This document shows positions 8,309-20,277 of a stretch of DNA of 40,594 nucleotides, one piece after another; position 1 is the stretch's first letter; every line of letters begins with the position of its first letter. Under the pieces are notes generated by a model. The model was not told the origin of the DNA and ran no database searches. It saw nothing but the letters and a program-made list of their open reading frames with translations. The stretch is from Candidatus Bathyarchaeota archaeon (GTDB taxonomy: Archaea; Thermoproteota; Bathyarchaeia; Bathyarchaeales; DTEX01), in NCBI GenBank assembly GCA_025059045.1, contig JANXEA010000015.1, forward strand, positions 1-40,594. The letters are read 5' to 3'. The translations under genes and the position numbers were made by a program.

Positions 8309-8914
8309 ATGAAAACCTTTCATGTTGAAACCCCAATCTCTGAGCAGGATGTAAGAGGATGGAGAATAGGCGACATAATCTATGTAACCGGCCTAGTAGT
8401 TACGGCAAGGGACGCTGCGCACAAGAGGATCGTTAACTACCTGAGAGATAAGAGACCATTACCTATTTCCGCCAATGGACTTCCCATATTCCATTGCGGC
8501 CCCTTAGCCATGAAGGTTGATGGAGAATGGAGGATATTAGCCGCTGGGCCGACAACTAGCATGCGGATGGATTCCTTCGAACCGGAAGTTATTAGGCATC
8601 TAAGTGTCCGCCTCGTGATTGGTAAGGGTGGGATGGGGGAGAGGACACGTAAAGCCATGAAAGAGTATGGGGCAGCTTACGCGGCATTTACTGGCGGAGC
8701 AGGAGCTCTCGCAGCTAGCTTCATAAAAAGAGTTGTAGACGTCGAATGGCTGGACCTCGGGATGCCTGAGGCATTATGGACACTTGAGGTTGAAGATTTC
8801 GGTCCGCTCATTATCGGCATAGACTCTCATGGGGGCAGCCTATTCGAAAATGTGCAGTCCAACGCTAGAAGAATGAGGGACGAAATAATAAAGAATTTTC
8901 TTAGGGTTTGCTGA
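8309..8914 (+). CDS. fumB: Fumarate hydratase class I, beta subunit
   Basis: About 201 aa, the C-terminal-type subunit of class I fumarase/L-tartrate dehydratase. It carries the swivelling beta domain with GDIIYVTG, RDAAHKR, IFHCGPL, AAGPTTSMRMD, GKGGMGERT and GGAGALAA, ending with the conserved GxxEALWxLEVEDFGPLIIGIDSHG region. Together with the preceding gene it forms the complete enzyme. Start chosen from the strong SD at 8298-8305. It overlaps the convergent protease-like gene by 14 bp at the 3' end. TTTAAA near 8262 could give an extra internal promoter, but co-transcription with fumA is the simpler view. Confidence 0.93.
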   Translation: MKTFHVETPISEQDVRGWRIGDIIYVTGLVVTARDAAHKRIVNYLRDKRPLPISANGLPIFHCGPLAMKVDGEWRILAAGPTTSMRMDSFEPEVIRHLSVRLVIGKGGMGERTRKAMKEYGAAYAAFTGGAGALAASFIKRVVDVEWLDLGMPEALWTLEVEDFGPLIIGIDSHGGSLFENVQSNARRMRDEIIKNFLRVC

Positions 8915-10530
8915 ATACCCCCCTCCATTTTAAGACTAGAATCGCCATCAGGTAGAGGATGCCGGAAACCATAAGTAACATGAGGATTGGGGATAGCCTC
9001 GCCAGCAGAATCGCGCCTGCCAAATATATTTTCATCAAAGAATTTTCCTGGGCAGAGTTTATGACTGCAAGCCTGAAGAGATATTCGGCTAGAAACTTGA
9101 AAGGCTGATATAGTGGGTTCACCTGATCGATAATCTTCTTAACAGATTCGAACATGGGGGGAAGCGTGAACTGGATCAGAGGCAAGTCAAACCCCCAGTC
9201 ATTAAATATTTGAACAAGCGGCCTGCCTGCCGCTAAACTCAGGTAATAGACCAGCATGGAATTTTCATCCACAGAAGCGTTACCGATCATCCTGAAGAAA
9301 CGTGAATAGAAATCTAGATCTCCATGCTTCTCAGCCAGAGAGTTAACGATGTAGTAGGATGCAGCATAGCAGATCTCTGTGCTTTTCGGCTCATTGGAAG
9401 GCGTCCACCTAGTTAGGAAACCTAAGTTTCCCCCCGTCGACGATAAGGCCTGAGAGCAGGCTGCCTCAAGGTCCTCCTTAATCATGCTGACCCCTTCAAA
9501 CCCTAGACTATCTGCAACATGTATGCTGATGTACTGTGCGATTCCTTCATGGAACCATAGTAGTTTCTGCGGCGATATGCCTGCCCTCCACAGAAAATGA
9601 TGGATGAGTTCGTGAAGCGCGGTTACCTCCATATACCCCTCTACAAATCTGATGGAGAAGATATTGATGTGAATGTCTCCCATCTGATTTGATGAGAACG
9701 GAACATAACCCATTATGGACAGGAGATAGTTGAAATCCGGCAGAAAGAATTTGACATTTGCTGATTCCAATGTCACATTAAATAAATCCACAAGGATTCC
9801 ATATGTCCTATTAAATAGGTTAAGAATCTGCTCTGCAAAATGCTGATACCGTGAAACTGTATTGAAAGTGAATACTCCATCCTTAAGCGTGATCATATCA
9901 GCTTTTTGCGACGCCTTCAGACCAACCTCGAGTCGGATAATATTTTCTGCTGCGGGAATATTCGTGAACGTCACATACCTCTGTCCAGACCTTGAGGGAC
10001 GATATCTTCCATAGCTTCCAAGCGCCAGAGCCTGACCAGGTTTGACCGAGAAGCCTTCGGGGAAAATGACAGTTGCATTCAGCTTGCCCTCTTTGAACCC
10101 TATCTGCGGCGAATAGAAGATTGCGTCAGGTTCTATTATCATCGTTGCCGAGGAAAAATTGTAACTGATTATTAGACTGAACTGAGAACCGTCGGACTCG
10201 AAGGAGAAATAAAAGGCTTCATAAAAGTAGATTTGTCGACCAATCAAACTTTCAGCGCTGAGCAGAGACCAGCTGACAACCCTCCCTCCAATCGAACGAT
10301 TGCTCCATTCTATGAATCTTGGCACCAAAACCCATGTTGAGTCAGACCTGCTCCGAGATGAAAACGTTATCGTCACGACCGCATCACCATTTTTATCCAA
10401 GACAAATTCATATGTGAAAGAGTCCTGAGAACTAGATGCATCTACAACCATTATGGAGGGCGCTTCAGAGAAGAGAAGCAATATTACGGTTAACGCTAGA
10501 AAAGGGAATCTTTTTGGCGTTACTTCTCAC
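8901..10530 (-). CDS. Secreted, membrane-anchored gluzincin-like metalloprotease (start disrupted)
   Basis: The main frame (from TTG 10481, 526 aa) has a beta-rich N-terminal region of about 200 residues and a zinc-protease motif HELIHH (His290-Glu291-His294) followed by FHEGIAQY, whose Glu312 is the likely third ligand. The C-terminus has a membrane helix (about 490-515) with a basic end, as in extracellular proteins held by a C-terminal anchor. The sequence upstream of TTG in the same frame encodes a signal-peptide core (FLALTVILLLF) but reaches a TGA with no usable start. A GTG at 10530 in another frame gives a basic n-region (MRSNAK) that would join the core if one A of the A5 tract (10511-10515, minus strand) were removed. 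I therefore give the locus to 10530 and regard the break as an indel. Substrate unknown; it resembles the peptidase MA/M1-type fold only by motif. Confidence 0.78.
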
Positions 10531-10672
10531 TCCTAAATTCTAATGATCGATCTTTGAAAGACTTACGTACGCCAGAATATTAACATTATGAAATAGTTGC
10601 ATGGGGTGCGGAAAATGTGCATATCAAAATTTATAACTTGCAGCTTAAAGAAGATTAGAGGAGGAACTGAAA

Positions 10673-10894
10673 ATGAAGACGTATTTGACGATATGGTTCA
10701 ACAGTGAGGGTGCTTCACCATCCGAAGTTGCAGAGAGACTCCGGGCAATAGGATTCAAGCCTGTAAGAGGCTATTACGATCATGTATACGACTGGAAGAG
10801 AAGAGCGGCCCTCGAAGAGATACTTGAACTCAGCAATAAGATACATGAGACATTAAAGGGTCTGAAGGTTCTCTACAAGCTTGAAACCGTCTAG
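10673..10894 (+). CDS. Small conserved archaeal protein, 73 aa
   Basis: A 73-aa soluble protein with MKTYLTIWFNSEGASPSEV at the start, a GFKPVRGYYDHVYDW centre and a helical EILELSNKIHETLKGL followed by a final strand LYKLETV. The alternation beta-alpha-beta-beta-alpha-beta suggests a ferredoxin-like fold; I know of no function. It has a textbook SD (GAGGAGGA, 10658-10665) 7 nt before ATG and a TATA-like aaaatttataac at 10627-10638. It is monocistronic and lies just upstream of the 23S promoter. The strong translation signals and compact fold pattern make the coding call safe. Confidence 0.82.
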   Translation: MKTYLTIWFNSEGASPSEVAERLRAIGFKPVRGYYDHVYDWKRRAALEEILELSNKIHETLKGLKVLYKLETV

Positions 10895-10940
10895 TAGGCC
10901 TGGATTGACATCAAAATTACGAAAAACGGAATTCAGTAAG

Positions 10941-10970
10941 TTTATATCCTACCACAGCAAACTTTATATC
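10941..10970 (+). promoter_or_regulatory. Tandem rRNA promoter TATA boxes
   Basis: Two identical TTTATATC elements (starting 10941 and 10963, 22 bp apart) precede the 23S gene. Transcription from the second would start near 10990-10995, giving a leader of about 130 nt before the mature rRNA. They lie in an AT-rich gap after the small gene ending at 10894, so the 23S gene is independently transcribed. Confidence 0.65.
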
Positions 10971-11015
10971 TTGAGTGCACACTGAAAAATTTCTGCACAG
11001 CATGAGAATGATGCA

Positions 11016-11046
11016 CCCCCTCATCAACAACGAAATGGTGAGGGGG
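11016..11046 (+). other. Hairpin in the pre-23S leader
   Basis: CCCCCTCA (11016-11023) pairs perfectly with TGAGGGGG (11039-11046) across a 15-nt loop. A second hairpin, GTGGGAG with CTCTCAC (about 11057-11077, one G-U pair), follows. Both lie between the promoter and the BHB stem and probably belong to leader folding or processing. Confidence 0.5.
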
Positions 11047-11085
11047 GAAGGGTTAAGTGGGAGCATAAAACTCTCACGATGAAAA

Positions 11086-11121
11086 CCATGCATAGGCCCA
11101 ACGTCAGACAGATGCTGAACC
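11086..11121 (+). other. 5' strand of the pre-23S processing stem (BHB motif)
   Basis: Bases 11086-11100 pair perfectly (15 bp) with 14224-14238, and 11109-11121 pair perfectly (13 bp) with 14202-14214. Between them, CGTC (11102-11105) pairs with GACG (14215-14218) to give the 4-bp central helix, flanked by a 3-nt bulge AGA (11106-11108) on this strand. This is the bulge-helix-bulge substrate of the archaeal splicing endonuclease, which releases pre-23S and allows circular ligation. Confidence 0.88.
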
Positions 11122-11127
11122 CGAGTA

Positions 11128-14198
<3,071 letters not shown>

Positions 14199-14201
14199 AA
14201 A

Positions 14202-14238
14202 GGTTCAGCATCTGGACGAAATATGGGCCTATGCATGG
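14202..14238 (+). other. 3' strand of the pre-23S processing stem (BHB motif)
   Basis: Partner of 11086-11121. GGTTCAGCATCTG (14202-14214) and TGGGCCTATGCATGG (14224-14238) are exact complements of the two 5' arms, and GACG (14215-14218) forms the central helix. The opposing bulge is AAA with an extra TA, so this side is slightly larger than the canonical 3 nt. A T-run at 14273-14277 downstream could serve as terminator. Confidence 0.86.
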
Positions 14239-14283
14239 ATCATGATCTCAATTGCATGCTGATTCATTCCAATTTTTAATCCT

Positions 14284-16158
14284 CTAGGCGGGTGCCCTGT
14301 AGAGGTAGCAGAGTATTGTTTGACCTGACCTCGCGGTGTAAATAAGGGTCCAATTTTTCAGGTCGGATGGAATGCCATAGCGTTGTGTATAGATGCTGGG
14401 CAGAACCGCATATTTTGCATTGCCCCGCGCACCTATGTCAACAATCTGGAAGCCGGTTACGCCTTTCCTCTGCAGCTCAGTCTCGAATAGGCTTGTACTG
14501 TATGCGACGGCTACCCTCACGCCCTTCTCTGCATAGTTGGCCAAGTATTCCGCAACATCCTCGAAGCCCGTGTCAATAATCAGCACAGCTTTATCCGCCT
14601 GTAATATCAACTCATTCGCGTATCCGCATGGGGATGCCCAATGCATCAGGAGACCAGCCGAGCATTCAATTATTATTGCCAAAATCAGGAGGCGGGGAAG
14701 GATATGTTTCCAGCTCTTGCCTTCGCCTGAAACTCTTGCCCTATCCCAAATGTCAACGGCAAACAGGGATGCCGAAAGGATGATCGCAGGGCAGAGGAAA
14801 AGCACATAGTGGTCGCCTATGATGATGCGGAAGCTGGTCATCGCTAGAACTCCTCCGACTAGCCAGGAAAAAACGGCTATCCATCCTCTATCTAATCTCT
14901 TTCTTCTAAATAGCCTAGAAAGGAAGGCTGTGCAGAAGCATATTGATAGGATAAGGATCAGGAGGGGTGATTTGACAAAGATTATGTAGAAGGGAACCCA
15001 GGCGGGAACTTGAGTGTAGAAGTTGCCAGCATAGAACATTGCATGTCCACTTTCCATATGGCCCAAGTGAAAGCTGATTACCCAAAGTAGATGGGAGACT
15101 GTGTCGGTCCAAAGCCAAGGCCATGTTATAAAGAAGACGGAAAAGGCTATTAGCGGGGTCAAAAGAACCTGCATGATGATCCTCGAGAAGGGCGCCTGTT
15201 CTCTCGATTCAGTTCCATACTTCGAGATAATTTTGACGATTAGAAGGTAAAGTGCGATACCTGGGATGGCCGCGGCCGCTGTGCCCTTCGACCCGACCGC
15301 TAAACCAAGGAAGATGCCGACTAACACAAAGTGTCTGTTGTCCACTCTAGCGTAGGCTAGCGCTATGAAGGTTAATGTGACGAATAATGCCGCGAATATG
15401 TCGAGTATGCTGAGTGTTGAGTAGTAGACAAGCCACGGTGATACCGCTGTCAGAATGGCAGCCAAGAATGAAGATCTTTCCCCTAAGCATCTTCTGCCGT
15501 AAAGATAAATTGATAGGGATATGAGTGTTCCTGCGGAGACAGGGGCGATTCTGGCAGCGTAATATAGGTTATGCGTATTATAGCCGCCTAAGAACGGGAG
15601 AAATATGAGTGAGAATAACCCGGTCCAGAGCTTGGCAATGGGTGGATGCTCAGCGTTCTGTCTCCAAACCTGTGTGCTGAAGTCAAGTTTTAAGAAGCTC
15701 TGGACATAGAGCCTTCCAGTGTTGACGTATAGAGGCTCATCTGTCATTATACTTGTCTCGTCTATGAGTAGGATACGTGGGAGGATGGCTATCAATAATA
15801 TTAGAATGGCCTTGATTGCAGCTTGCTTAAAGCCCAATTTCCCCTCAACGAATGATAAGTCTCGGTTTTCAGAGCTGCTCAATGACCTCCAGAAGGAGAC
15901 TGGATACTCGTCGTAGCGTTTGATGATGCGCCCCATTCTCGTGATCGTATGCGAGCCTTTGGGAAGCTCCCTTACCTTTAGCTTCTCAATTTTTGATGAG
16001 TTAAAGAAGTCTCTCGATGACCACTGCGCCATGCATGATCTGCACTGAACCACCCCCTTAATCACGCTTAGAACATCGTATCCCATGTCCGAGCCGCAGA
16101 AAGGGCAATGCGGCAAAGCTCTGGCCATTAGTTCCTTTATATACTCTTCCGATGTCAT
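14284..16158 (-). CDS. Zinc-ribbon/PMT-type (GT39-like) membrane glycosyltransferase
   Basis: 624 aa. The N-terminus is a soluble zinc ribbon (Cys18, Cys21, Cys39, Cys42), then a linker of about 60 residues. Around ten or more membrane helices begin near residue 112. The first extracytoplasmic loop carries Asp140-Glu141 and EHPP (170-173), the acidic and His-Pro signatures of the ArnT/PMT superfamily, whose members move a sugar from a lipid carrier to a protein or lipid. A short C-terminal extracytoplasmic domain follows. The likely role is cell-surface glycosylation. The fused cytosolic zinc ribbon is not part of the classic family. It is monocistronic and ends about 45 bp beyond the 23S processing stem. 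Donor and acceptor cannot be told from sequence. Confidence 0.85.
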   Translation of the reverse strand: MTSEEYIKELMARALPHCPFCGSDMGYDVLSVIKGVVQCRSCMAQWSSRDFFNSSKIEKLKVRELPKGSHTITRMGRIIKRYDEYPVSFWRSLSSSENRDLSFVEGKLGFKQAAIKAILILLIAILPRILLIDETSIMTDEPLYVNTGRLYVQSFLKLDFSTQVWRQNAEHPPIAKLWTGLFSLIFLPFLGGYNTHNLYYAARIAPVSAGTLISLSIYLYGRRCLGERSSFLAAILTAVSPWLVYYSTLSILDIFAALFVTLTFIALAYARVDNRHFVLVGIFLGLAVGSKGTAAAAIPGIALYLLIVKIISKYGTESREQAPFSRIIMQVLLTPLIAFSVFFITWPWLWTDTVSHLLWVISFHLGHMESGHAMFYAGNFYTQVPAWVPFYIIFVKSPLLILILSICFCTAFLSRLFRRKRLDRGWIAVFSWLVGGVLAMTSFRIIIGDHYVLFLCPAIILSASLFAVDIWDRARVSGEGKSWKHILPRLLILAIIIECSAGLLMHWASPCGYANELILQADKAVLIIDTGFEDVAEYLANYAEKGVRVAVAYSTSLFETELQRKGVTGFQIVDIGARGNAKYAVLPSIYTQRYGIPSDLKNWTLIYTARSGQTILCYLYRAPA

Positions 16159-16213
16159 TTTGTTTGCACGTATGTGGAACTCGGCTTAAAATGTTCATAT
16201 AGATATTTAAGGC

Positions 16214-16765
16214 TTAATACTTTGATTCGATCTCTACAGCTATGCCCTGCTTAACAAGTAGTTTAGCATTCTCCAAGGGGAGGCTTGCCACGTCCTCAGG
16301 TTTGAATGGACCGTAGACTTTCATATCCACTCCCACTATCTCCGGCGTATCCTTCAGGAACCTCACAACCAACATCTTTCTCCTCTCCCTCTCCCCGCCG
16401 ATCACTACGCGTCCTTGGAGGAGATTTTTCAGAAAATTCTGGAAAGACTCAATCTGGGATGCCAATCCTTGATAGAGGATTTCTTCTTCCTCTGTGAGGA
16501 TGGACGTGGGCACTATCTCACCCCTCTTTGATGCATTCATGATCTTTTCATAGCGGGTGCGGATAAGATCCTCAACCATCCTCTTCACATATTCTTCCTC
16601 CTTCTCCATTAATCTTCCTCTCAAGGTTTTGTCGTCCAGCATACGCCTCTCCTCCCGTATCCTTTTTATATACTCCGCAATCCTACTGTAGAAGTTCTTT
16701 TCAAGAGGCTGTATCTCCGTCTTCTCTTTCTCATTTCTCCAAGCATTGATCAGCTCATCATACAA
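16214..16765 (-). CDS. GINS complex subunit, GINS51 (Gins15) type
   Basis: 183 aa. The N-terminal helical A domain begins MYDELINAWRNE, with NFYSRIAEYI at about 25-34, and continues through a long charged helix region. A small C-terminal B domain has VGVDMKVYGPFKPEDVA and LPLENAKLLVKQGIAVEI, as in archaeal Gins51. GINS joins MCM and GAN/RecJ-like protein in the archaeal replicative helicase complex. The gene starts 2 bp after the priS stop and is last in the leftward priL-priS-gins51 run, supporting a replication role. No GINS23 gene is in the window. Confidence 0.9.
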   Translation of the reverse strand: MYDELINAWRNEKEKTEIQPLEKNFYSRIAEYIKRIREERRMLDDKTLRGRLMEKEEEYVKRMVEDLIRTRYEKIMNASKRGEIVPTSILTEEEEILYQGLASQIESFQNFLKNLLQGRVVIGGERERRKMLVVRFLKDTPEIVGVDMKVYGPFKPEDVASLPLENAKLLVKQGIAVEIESKY

Positions 16766-16767
16766 GG

Positions 16768-18006
16768 TTAGGCTACACTCCCCGCATCTTTGCAGAGGAT
16801 GAGCAGCGCGGCCGCGGTTGGCAATTCGACTTCAACATTGCTGTAGGGGCCGAATTCTTCATCTCCAATCCTGAACTTGGGGGCTTCCCGCACATGGACT
16901 CTTACTTCCCCCCTCTCGAATGCTACCGACTCTTTTAGCGGATCAAATTCTTCTATCATATCTGCTGGAAATGAGACCTTCATTAGCCCTGTGCCTCCGT
17001 GGAGAGTGTTAGGCATCCTTATCAGCCTATGAATGTCGGTTGTAACCACCGTGTCAATCTTTGCGGCTTCCCCCTCAACCGCATGTTTGATCAGTGTATC
17101 CAATGCTTTCCTACTTATCCCCCTCAACAGGCTCCAAGGTTCAACGCCTTCCCTCAATAGCATAGAACCCTTTCTCGCCTGCAGAATATCCGTTATGATC
17201 TTCTTGCTCAACCCGAATTCCTTAAGTTCCTCCTCGCTTGCGGACGCGAGTATGTTAAGCAGCCCCTTCGTTATCCTGCCGCGCCAGCCACCATCATTCA
17301 CGCTTGGTCCAGAAATAATCCTTAACCTCTTCGAGCCTGAAACTATTAAACCGTGGAATGATGCGTCGATTCCCACTCCCATAATATAGTCTACCAACTC
17401 TTTGCGGGCTGATGAATCCAATTCCTTCGCGCTCTCATTCTCCACGTGAACGTGGTAACCGCGATGCCCGCTGAATGAGACCTCCAGATCCTTCGAGGAG
17501 CAACCGAATTCCTCTCTTAGAATATCTATGAGCTTCATCGCCTCAGACTTTGCTGATTCAAGGCATAACTCGCATAGCCATGTCTTTCCATCAAAGCTTT
17601 TTCCATCGCATATTGGGCATTGAGGCGGTGTAACCCCTCTTCCAATAAGCCCGCAGCTTCTACACCTCCACCTATCATGGATCTTTCCACACCGGGTTGG
17701 GATATGGTCCGCGTCGATGTCGAAGTATATGTCAGCTCCGAGCCAACCCTTATCCTCCATTTTCTCTTCTGGCGCTTGATAATATGCGGTTGAGTAGTAT
17801 GCGTGGGCTGGAACAATCTGCATTATGAAGCTTTTAAGTTCCTCTGCAGTTTTGAAGCCCTTATGCCTCAGCATAATATTCTCCTTAAAGAGTAAGAAGC
17901 CGAACTCCCTCTGCTCGAGAAGCCTTGGGACCTGGATGATTGATGATTTTTCCCTGTAGAACTCCGCGAATTTTTCCTGAATAAACGTTAGATTATCCAT
18001 CCTCAA
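16768..18006 (-). CDS. priS: DNA primase small (catalytic) subunit PriS
   Basis: 412-aa archaeo-eukaryotic primase catalytic subunit that makes replication primers with PriL. The catalytic aspartates are visible in DIYFDIDADH (Asp96, Asp98), and SFSGHRGYHVHV is the nucleotide-binding motif of the AEP fold. Zinc-knuckle cysteines lie in CRSCG, CPIC and CELC between residues 112 and 152, a somewhat expanded set. Somewhat longer than many archaeal PriS (330-400 aa). The start ATG 18006 is 3 bp from the priL stop; an ATG two codons later is an alternative. Part of the tfs-pcna-priL-priS-gins51 set. Confidence 0.95.
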   Translation of the reverse strand: MRMDNLTFIQEKFAEFYREKSSIIQVPRLLEQREFGFLLFKENIMLRHKGFKTAEELKSFIMQIVPAHAYYSTAYYQAPEEKMEDKGWLGADIYFDIDADHIPTRCGKIHDRWRCRSCGLIGRGVTPPQCPICDGKSFDGKTWLCELCLESAKSEAMKLIDILREEFGCSSKDLEVSFSGHRGYHVHVENESAKELDSSARKELVDYIMGVGIDASFHGLIVSGSKRLRIISGPSVNDGGWRGRITKGLLNILASASEEELKEFGLSKKIITDILQARKGSMLLREGVEPWSLLRGISRKALDTLIKHAVEGEAAKIDTVVTTDIHRLIRMPNTLHGGTGLMKVSFPADMIEEFDPLKESVAFERGEVRVHVREAPKFRIGDEEFGPYSNVEVELPTAAALLILCKDAGSVA

Positions 18007-18009
18007 ACT

Positions 18010-19080
18010 CTAAGTTACGGAGGATCCGCTCTTAAGTGTTCTTATTCTCCTCCGGTAATAACTTAATGGGTGGCGAAACCTGCCACAGGAACCCTCAGCC
18101 CTTGGACATAGACCATGAGTCTTCAGCGTGTCGCATGTCGGAGGAATATATTTTGTTCTCGAGCCTCTTTCTCCGGATATGTGCTCAACTTGATATCTGG
18201 TCAACCTCTCATTAAAGTCAGCTGATGATCTGAAGAGGTTTATCACATCTTCACCACTCATGCCTACGCTTAAAAGGAATGAGGTCAGGGTGAAACGTCC
18301 AACATGGGAGATATGCTGGCCTGATAGTGCAGATTGGTAGAGCTGGTTGATGCATGGTGGGAAGGCCTCGTTAACAACTCCGACAGGATGTTTGGGGAGG
18401 ATTGGTTGCTCCGCTCCCCTGGAGTACATTCGCTTCAGATTGTCTATGCGTGCAAGTATACTTTCTGGAAGCACTGGCTTCGCGTCGGTGTTGACCCTGC
18501 TCTCTATCCTCCTCCGAATTTCCTCCTGGAGTAACCGTGCGGCTTCTGACTTTGATAGGTAAACTTCTCCCTTGATTACTGTTCGATTAACTAGTTTCCA
18601 TTCTTTCTCGTGGAATTGGCTTGTATTCCTCAAGAAATCGGCGAGCGAAATGGCGAAATCGAATTTCCTTCCATAAATCATTTCCTCTGCCGCTTTAATG
18701 TTCCAGTTGAATATTTTCGCGATCTCAAGGATCTTTTCTTCCTTCTCCTCTATCTTTAGAATTTCGTAGGCCCGTTTCGCCTCGAAAAGTGCGTAACGGC
18801 GCTTTATATAGTCGCTGTTCGAAACTGCCGCCATCATAACTGCCAGCGGGAAGGATGGAATTTCAATGTCAGGTATTCTCATCTCCTTAATGAAGTGGGT
18901 TCCATCCGCATTCGACCAGTCCCCTGTTAGAGCATTTCTAAGCCTTTCTTCAGCCCTGTCGACGATCGGCCTATAGTCATCGCTTTCTAGACTGTCAATC
19001 CTCAAATCACGTTGCCTAATATAATCCGCCGCGTAAAGTAGAAAAGGGTATTTTGCAAGGTCGTTCTGGGTAAACACCAA
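18010..19080 (-). CDS. priL: DNA primase large subunit PriL
   Basis: 356 aa. The N-terminal helical domain covers roughly residues 1-220. The C-terminal domain holds four cysteines that bind [4Fe-4S]: PPCINQL, PPTCDTL, GLCPRAEG and GSCGRFRHP. The conserved GRFTLTSFLLSVGMS lies between the first two. PriL regulates initiation and product length of PriS. It sits 24 bp after the pcna stop and is followed at 3 bp by priS, so the pair is certainly co-expressed. Length and motif order match the family. Confidence 0.95.
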   Translation of the reverse strand: MVFTQNDLAKYPFLLYAADYIRQRDLRIDSLESDDYRPIVDRAEERLRNALTGDWSNADGTHFIKEMRIPDIEIPSFPLAVMMAAVSNSDYIKRRYALFEAKRAYEILKIEEKEEKILEIAKIFNWNIKAAEEMIYGRKFDFAISLADFLRNTSQFHEKEWKLVNRTVIKGEVYLSKSEAARLLQEEIRRRIESRVNTDAKPVLPESILARIDNLKRMYSRGAEQPILPKHPVGVVNEAFPPCINQLYQSALSGQHISHVGRFTLTSFLLSVGMSGEDVINLFRSSADFNERLTRYQVEHISGERGSRTKYIPPTCDTLKTHGLCPRAEGSCGRFRHPLSYYRRRIRTLKSGSSVT

Positions 19081-19104
19081 CTACTTAAACCCTACTCTAC
19101 AGAC

Positions 19105-19860
19105 TCATTCAACCTCTATCCTTGGCGCCAGATAATATGTTAAAGTGCCATCATACCGCTGCTTAAAGTCGAGGCGTATTGGCATATCATTTGAGAATTC
19201 GATCGTGACTATCTCCGATGTCGCCGATGCGGCTTTAACTATTTCGGAGAGGTAGCTCAGCGGAAAAGATGATTTGGACGGCTCCTTCACATCTAATGAG
19301 AGGAGGGCGTCGCTTCCTTTTTTAAGCTCTATGTCCGCCCCCATTATGTCCCCCTTAGCTCTCATAACCACCTTCTCTTCATCGGCTTCTATCCTAACGT
19401 AATCGCTTACGAGGGCGACGTCCTCAAGCGACCGGTGTAATCCATCAGTTGTGAGGGTTACCTTCGCCTTGAATTCTATCTTGGGCGTCGGAATATCCTC
19501 TTCGCTTGCCTCTAGAGTTGGCATCCTAAATGTGCGGACATAGTTTCCCATCATCGTCGTTACGAATTGGCCGGTTTCCTCGTCGAGCCTAAGCTCAACG
19601 ATCTCATCTTTCCCAGCTCTCTTAAGGAGTTTCAGGAGTTCATTTAGGTTCAAACATATCCTCGTCTCCCCATCAATGGCGAACTCCTCAAATGCTGTTT
19701 TCTGCATGGCGAAGTCGACCATAGCCACACGTGTGGGATCCATAGCCCTTAATTTCATTCCCTCCCCATCTATCTTGAATGTTCCTTCGTCAACGATTGT
19801 TGAGATAGCGGTTATCGCGTCTCTAAGCATCTTTGCGTCGGGCATCCTAACCTTAAACAA
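19105..19860 (-). CDS. pcn: PCNA sliding clamp
   Basis: 251 aa from the TTG at 19860 (FKVRMPDAKMLRDAI). The family-typical start and a TATA element at 19898-19908, about 40 bp upstream, both argue against the longer in-frame start at 19938, which lies upstream of that TATA. Two clamp domains are visible: GMKLRAMDPTRVAMVDF in the first half and the interdomain connector region followed by YLSEIVKAA and MPIRLDFKQRYDGTLTYYLAPRIEVE in the second. It tethers polymerase B/D, FEN1 and ligase to DNA. Only one PCNA gene is seen here; crenarchaeal heterotrimers would need others elsewhere. It leads priL and priS. Confidence 0.95.
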   Translation of the reverse strand: MFKVRMPDAKMLRDAITAISTIVDEGTFKIDGEGMKLRAMDPTRVAMVDFAMQKTAFEEFAIDGETRICLNLNELLKLLKRAGKDEIVELRLDEETGQFVTTMMGNYVRTFRMPTLEASEEDIPTPKIEFKAKVTLTTDGLHRSLEDVALVSDYVRIEADEEKVVMRAKGDIMGADIELKKGSDALLSLDVKEPSKSSFPLSYLSEIVKAASATSEIVTIEFSNDMPIRLDFKQRYDGTLTYYLAPRIEVE

Positions 19861-19897
19861 GACTGGCCACCACGAATGAATACAGTTTCCACGCTGT

Positions 19898-19908
19898 CTT
19901 ATATGTTT
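19898..19908 (-). promoter_or_regulatory. pcna TATA box
   Basis: Read leftward, AACATATAAG lies about 40 bp upstream of the TTG start at 19860, so transcription should begin about 19875-19880. This placement rules out the longer open frame that starts at 19938. Confidence 0.6.
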
Positions 19909-19987
19909 GGATAACGGTAATTTAACAGTTTGCCCCATACGTCTTCGAGATTAGAAGAGAGTGGAGCTGCCAGCCCTATAATTGCCT

Positions 19988-20037
19988 CTAACTATACTCT
20001 CTAAAGTTTAACTGCACTTTTGCATCTAAAGAATTTG
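19988..20037 (-). repeat. Degenerate second copy of the tfs 3' end (attR-like)
   Basis: This matches the last ~46-50 bp of the tfs gene at 20830-20881. Shared runs include ATTCTTTAGATGC and CTTTAGAGAGTA, with a few substitutions and small indels. The final codons still read F-R-E-Y-S-stop with different synonymous codons (TAT AGT TAG here against TAC TCG TAA in tfs). It lies in the same orientation about 840 bp from the intact copy, with an integrase remnant between them. The simplest reading is the displaced original gene end at the far edge of an integrated element. Confidence 0.78.
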
Positions 20038-20040
20038 GGC

Positions 20041-20277
20041 TTTGGTTTTCTCTCAACATTTTTGATGGCTTTCAGTCATGATCTCACATTTAATTGTTAT
20101 ATGTGTTAATGGCGGTTTTCGGTTTTAAACAAGAAAGTTTTAGGCTTATTTCAGCGTTTAGACATTGTTTTCAGGCTTCTTTTAGGAAAAATTTTGCCAC
20201 CACAAAACCGTCCCAAATGTTATGCGCTAAGCACATTCTGGGTGTCATTGCCCGGCCACTTTCCTTTACTGAATAAT
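20041..20277. other. Decayed sequence inside the putative integrated element
   Basis: No gene is supported here. The leftward strand continues from the integrase remnant but is broken by stops in every frame, and I could not find the His-x-x-Arg and Tyr boxes expected for the C-terminal half of a tyrosine recombinase. It probably contains heavily decayed 3' integrase sequence or other element DNA. Confidence 0.45.

Noticed and set aside
10981-11121. A C/D-box sRNA in the 23S leader or trailer (ATGATG, ATGA and CTGA strings)
   Set aside because: The boxes are imperfect and badly spaced, and most of the sequence is already used by the leader hairpins and BHB stem.
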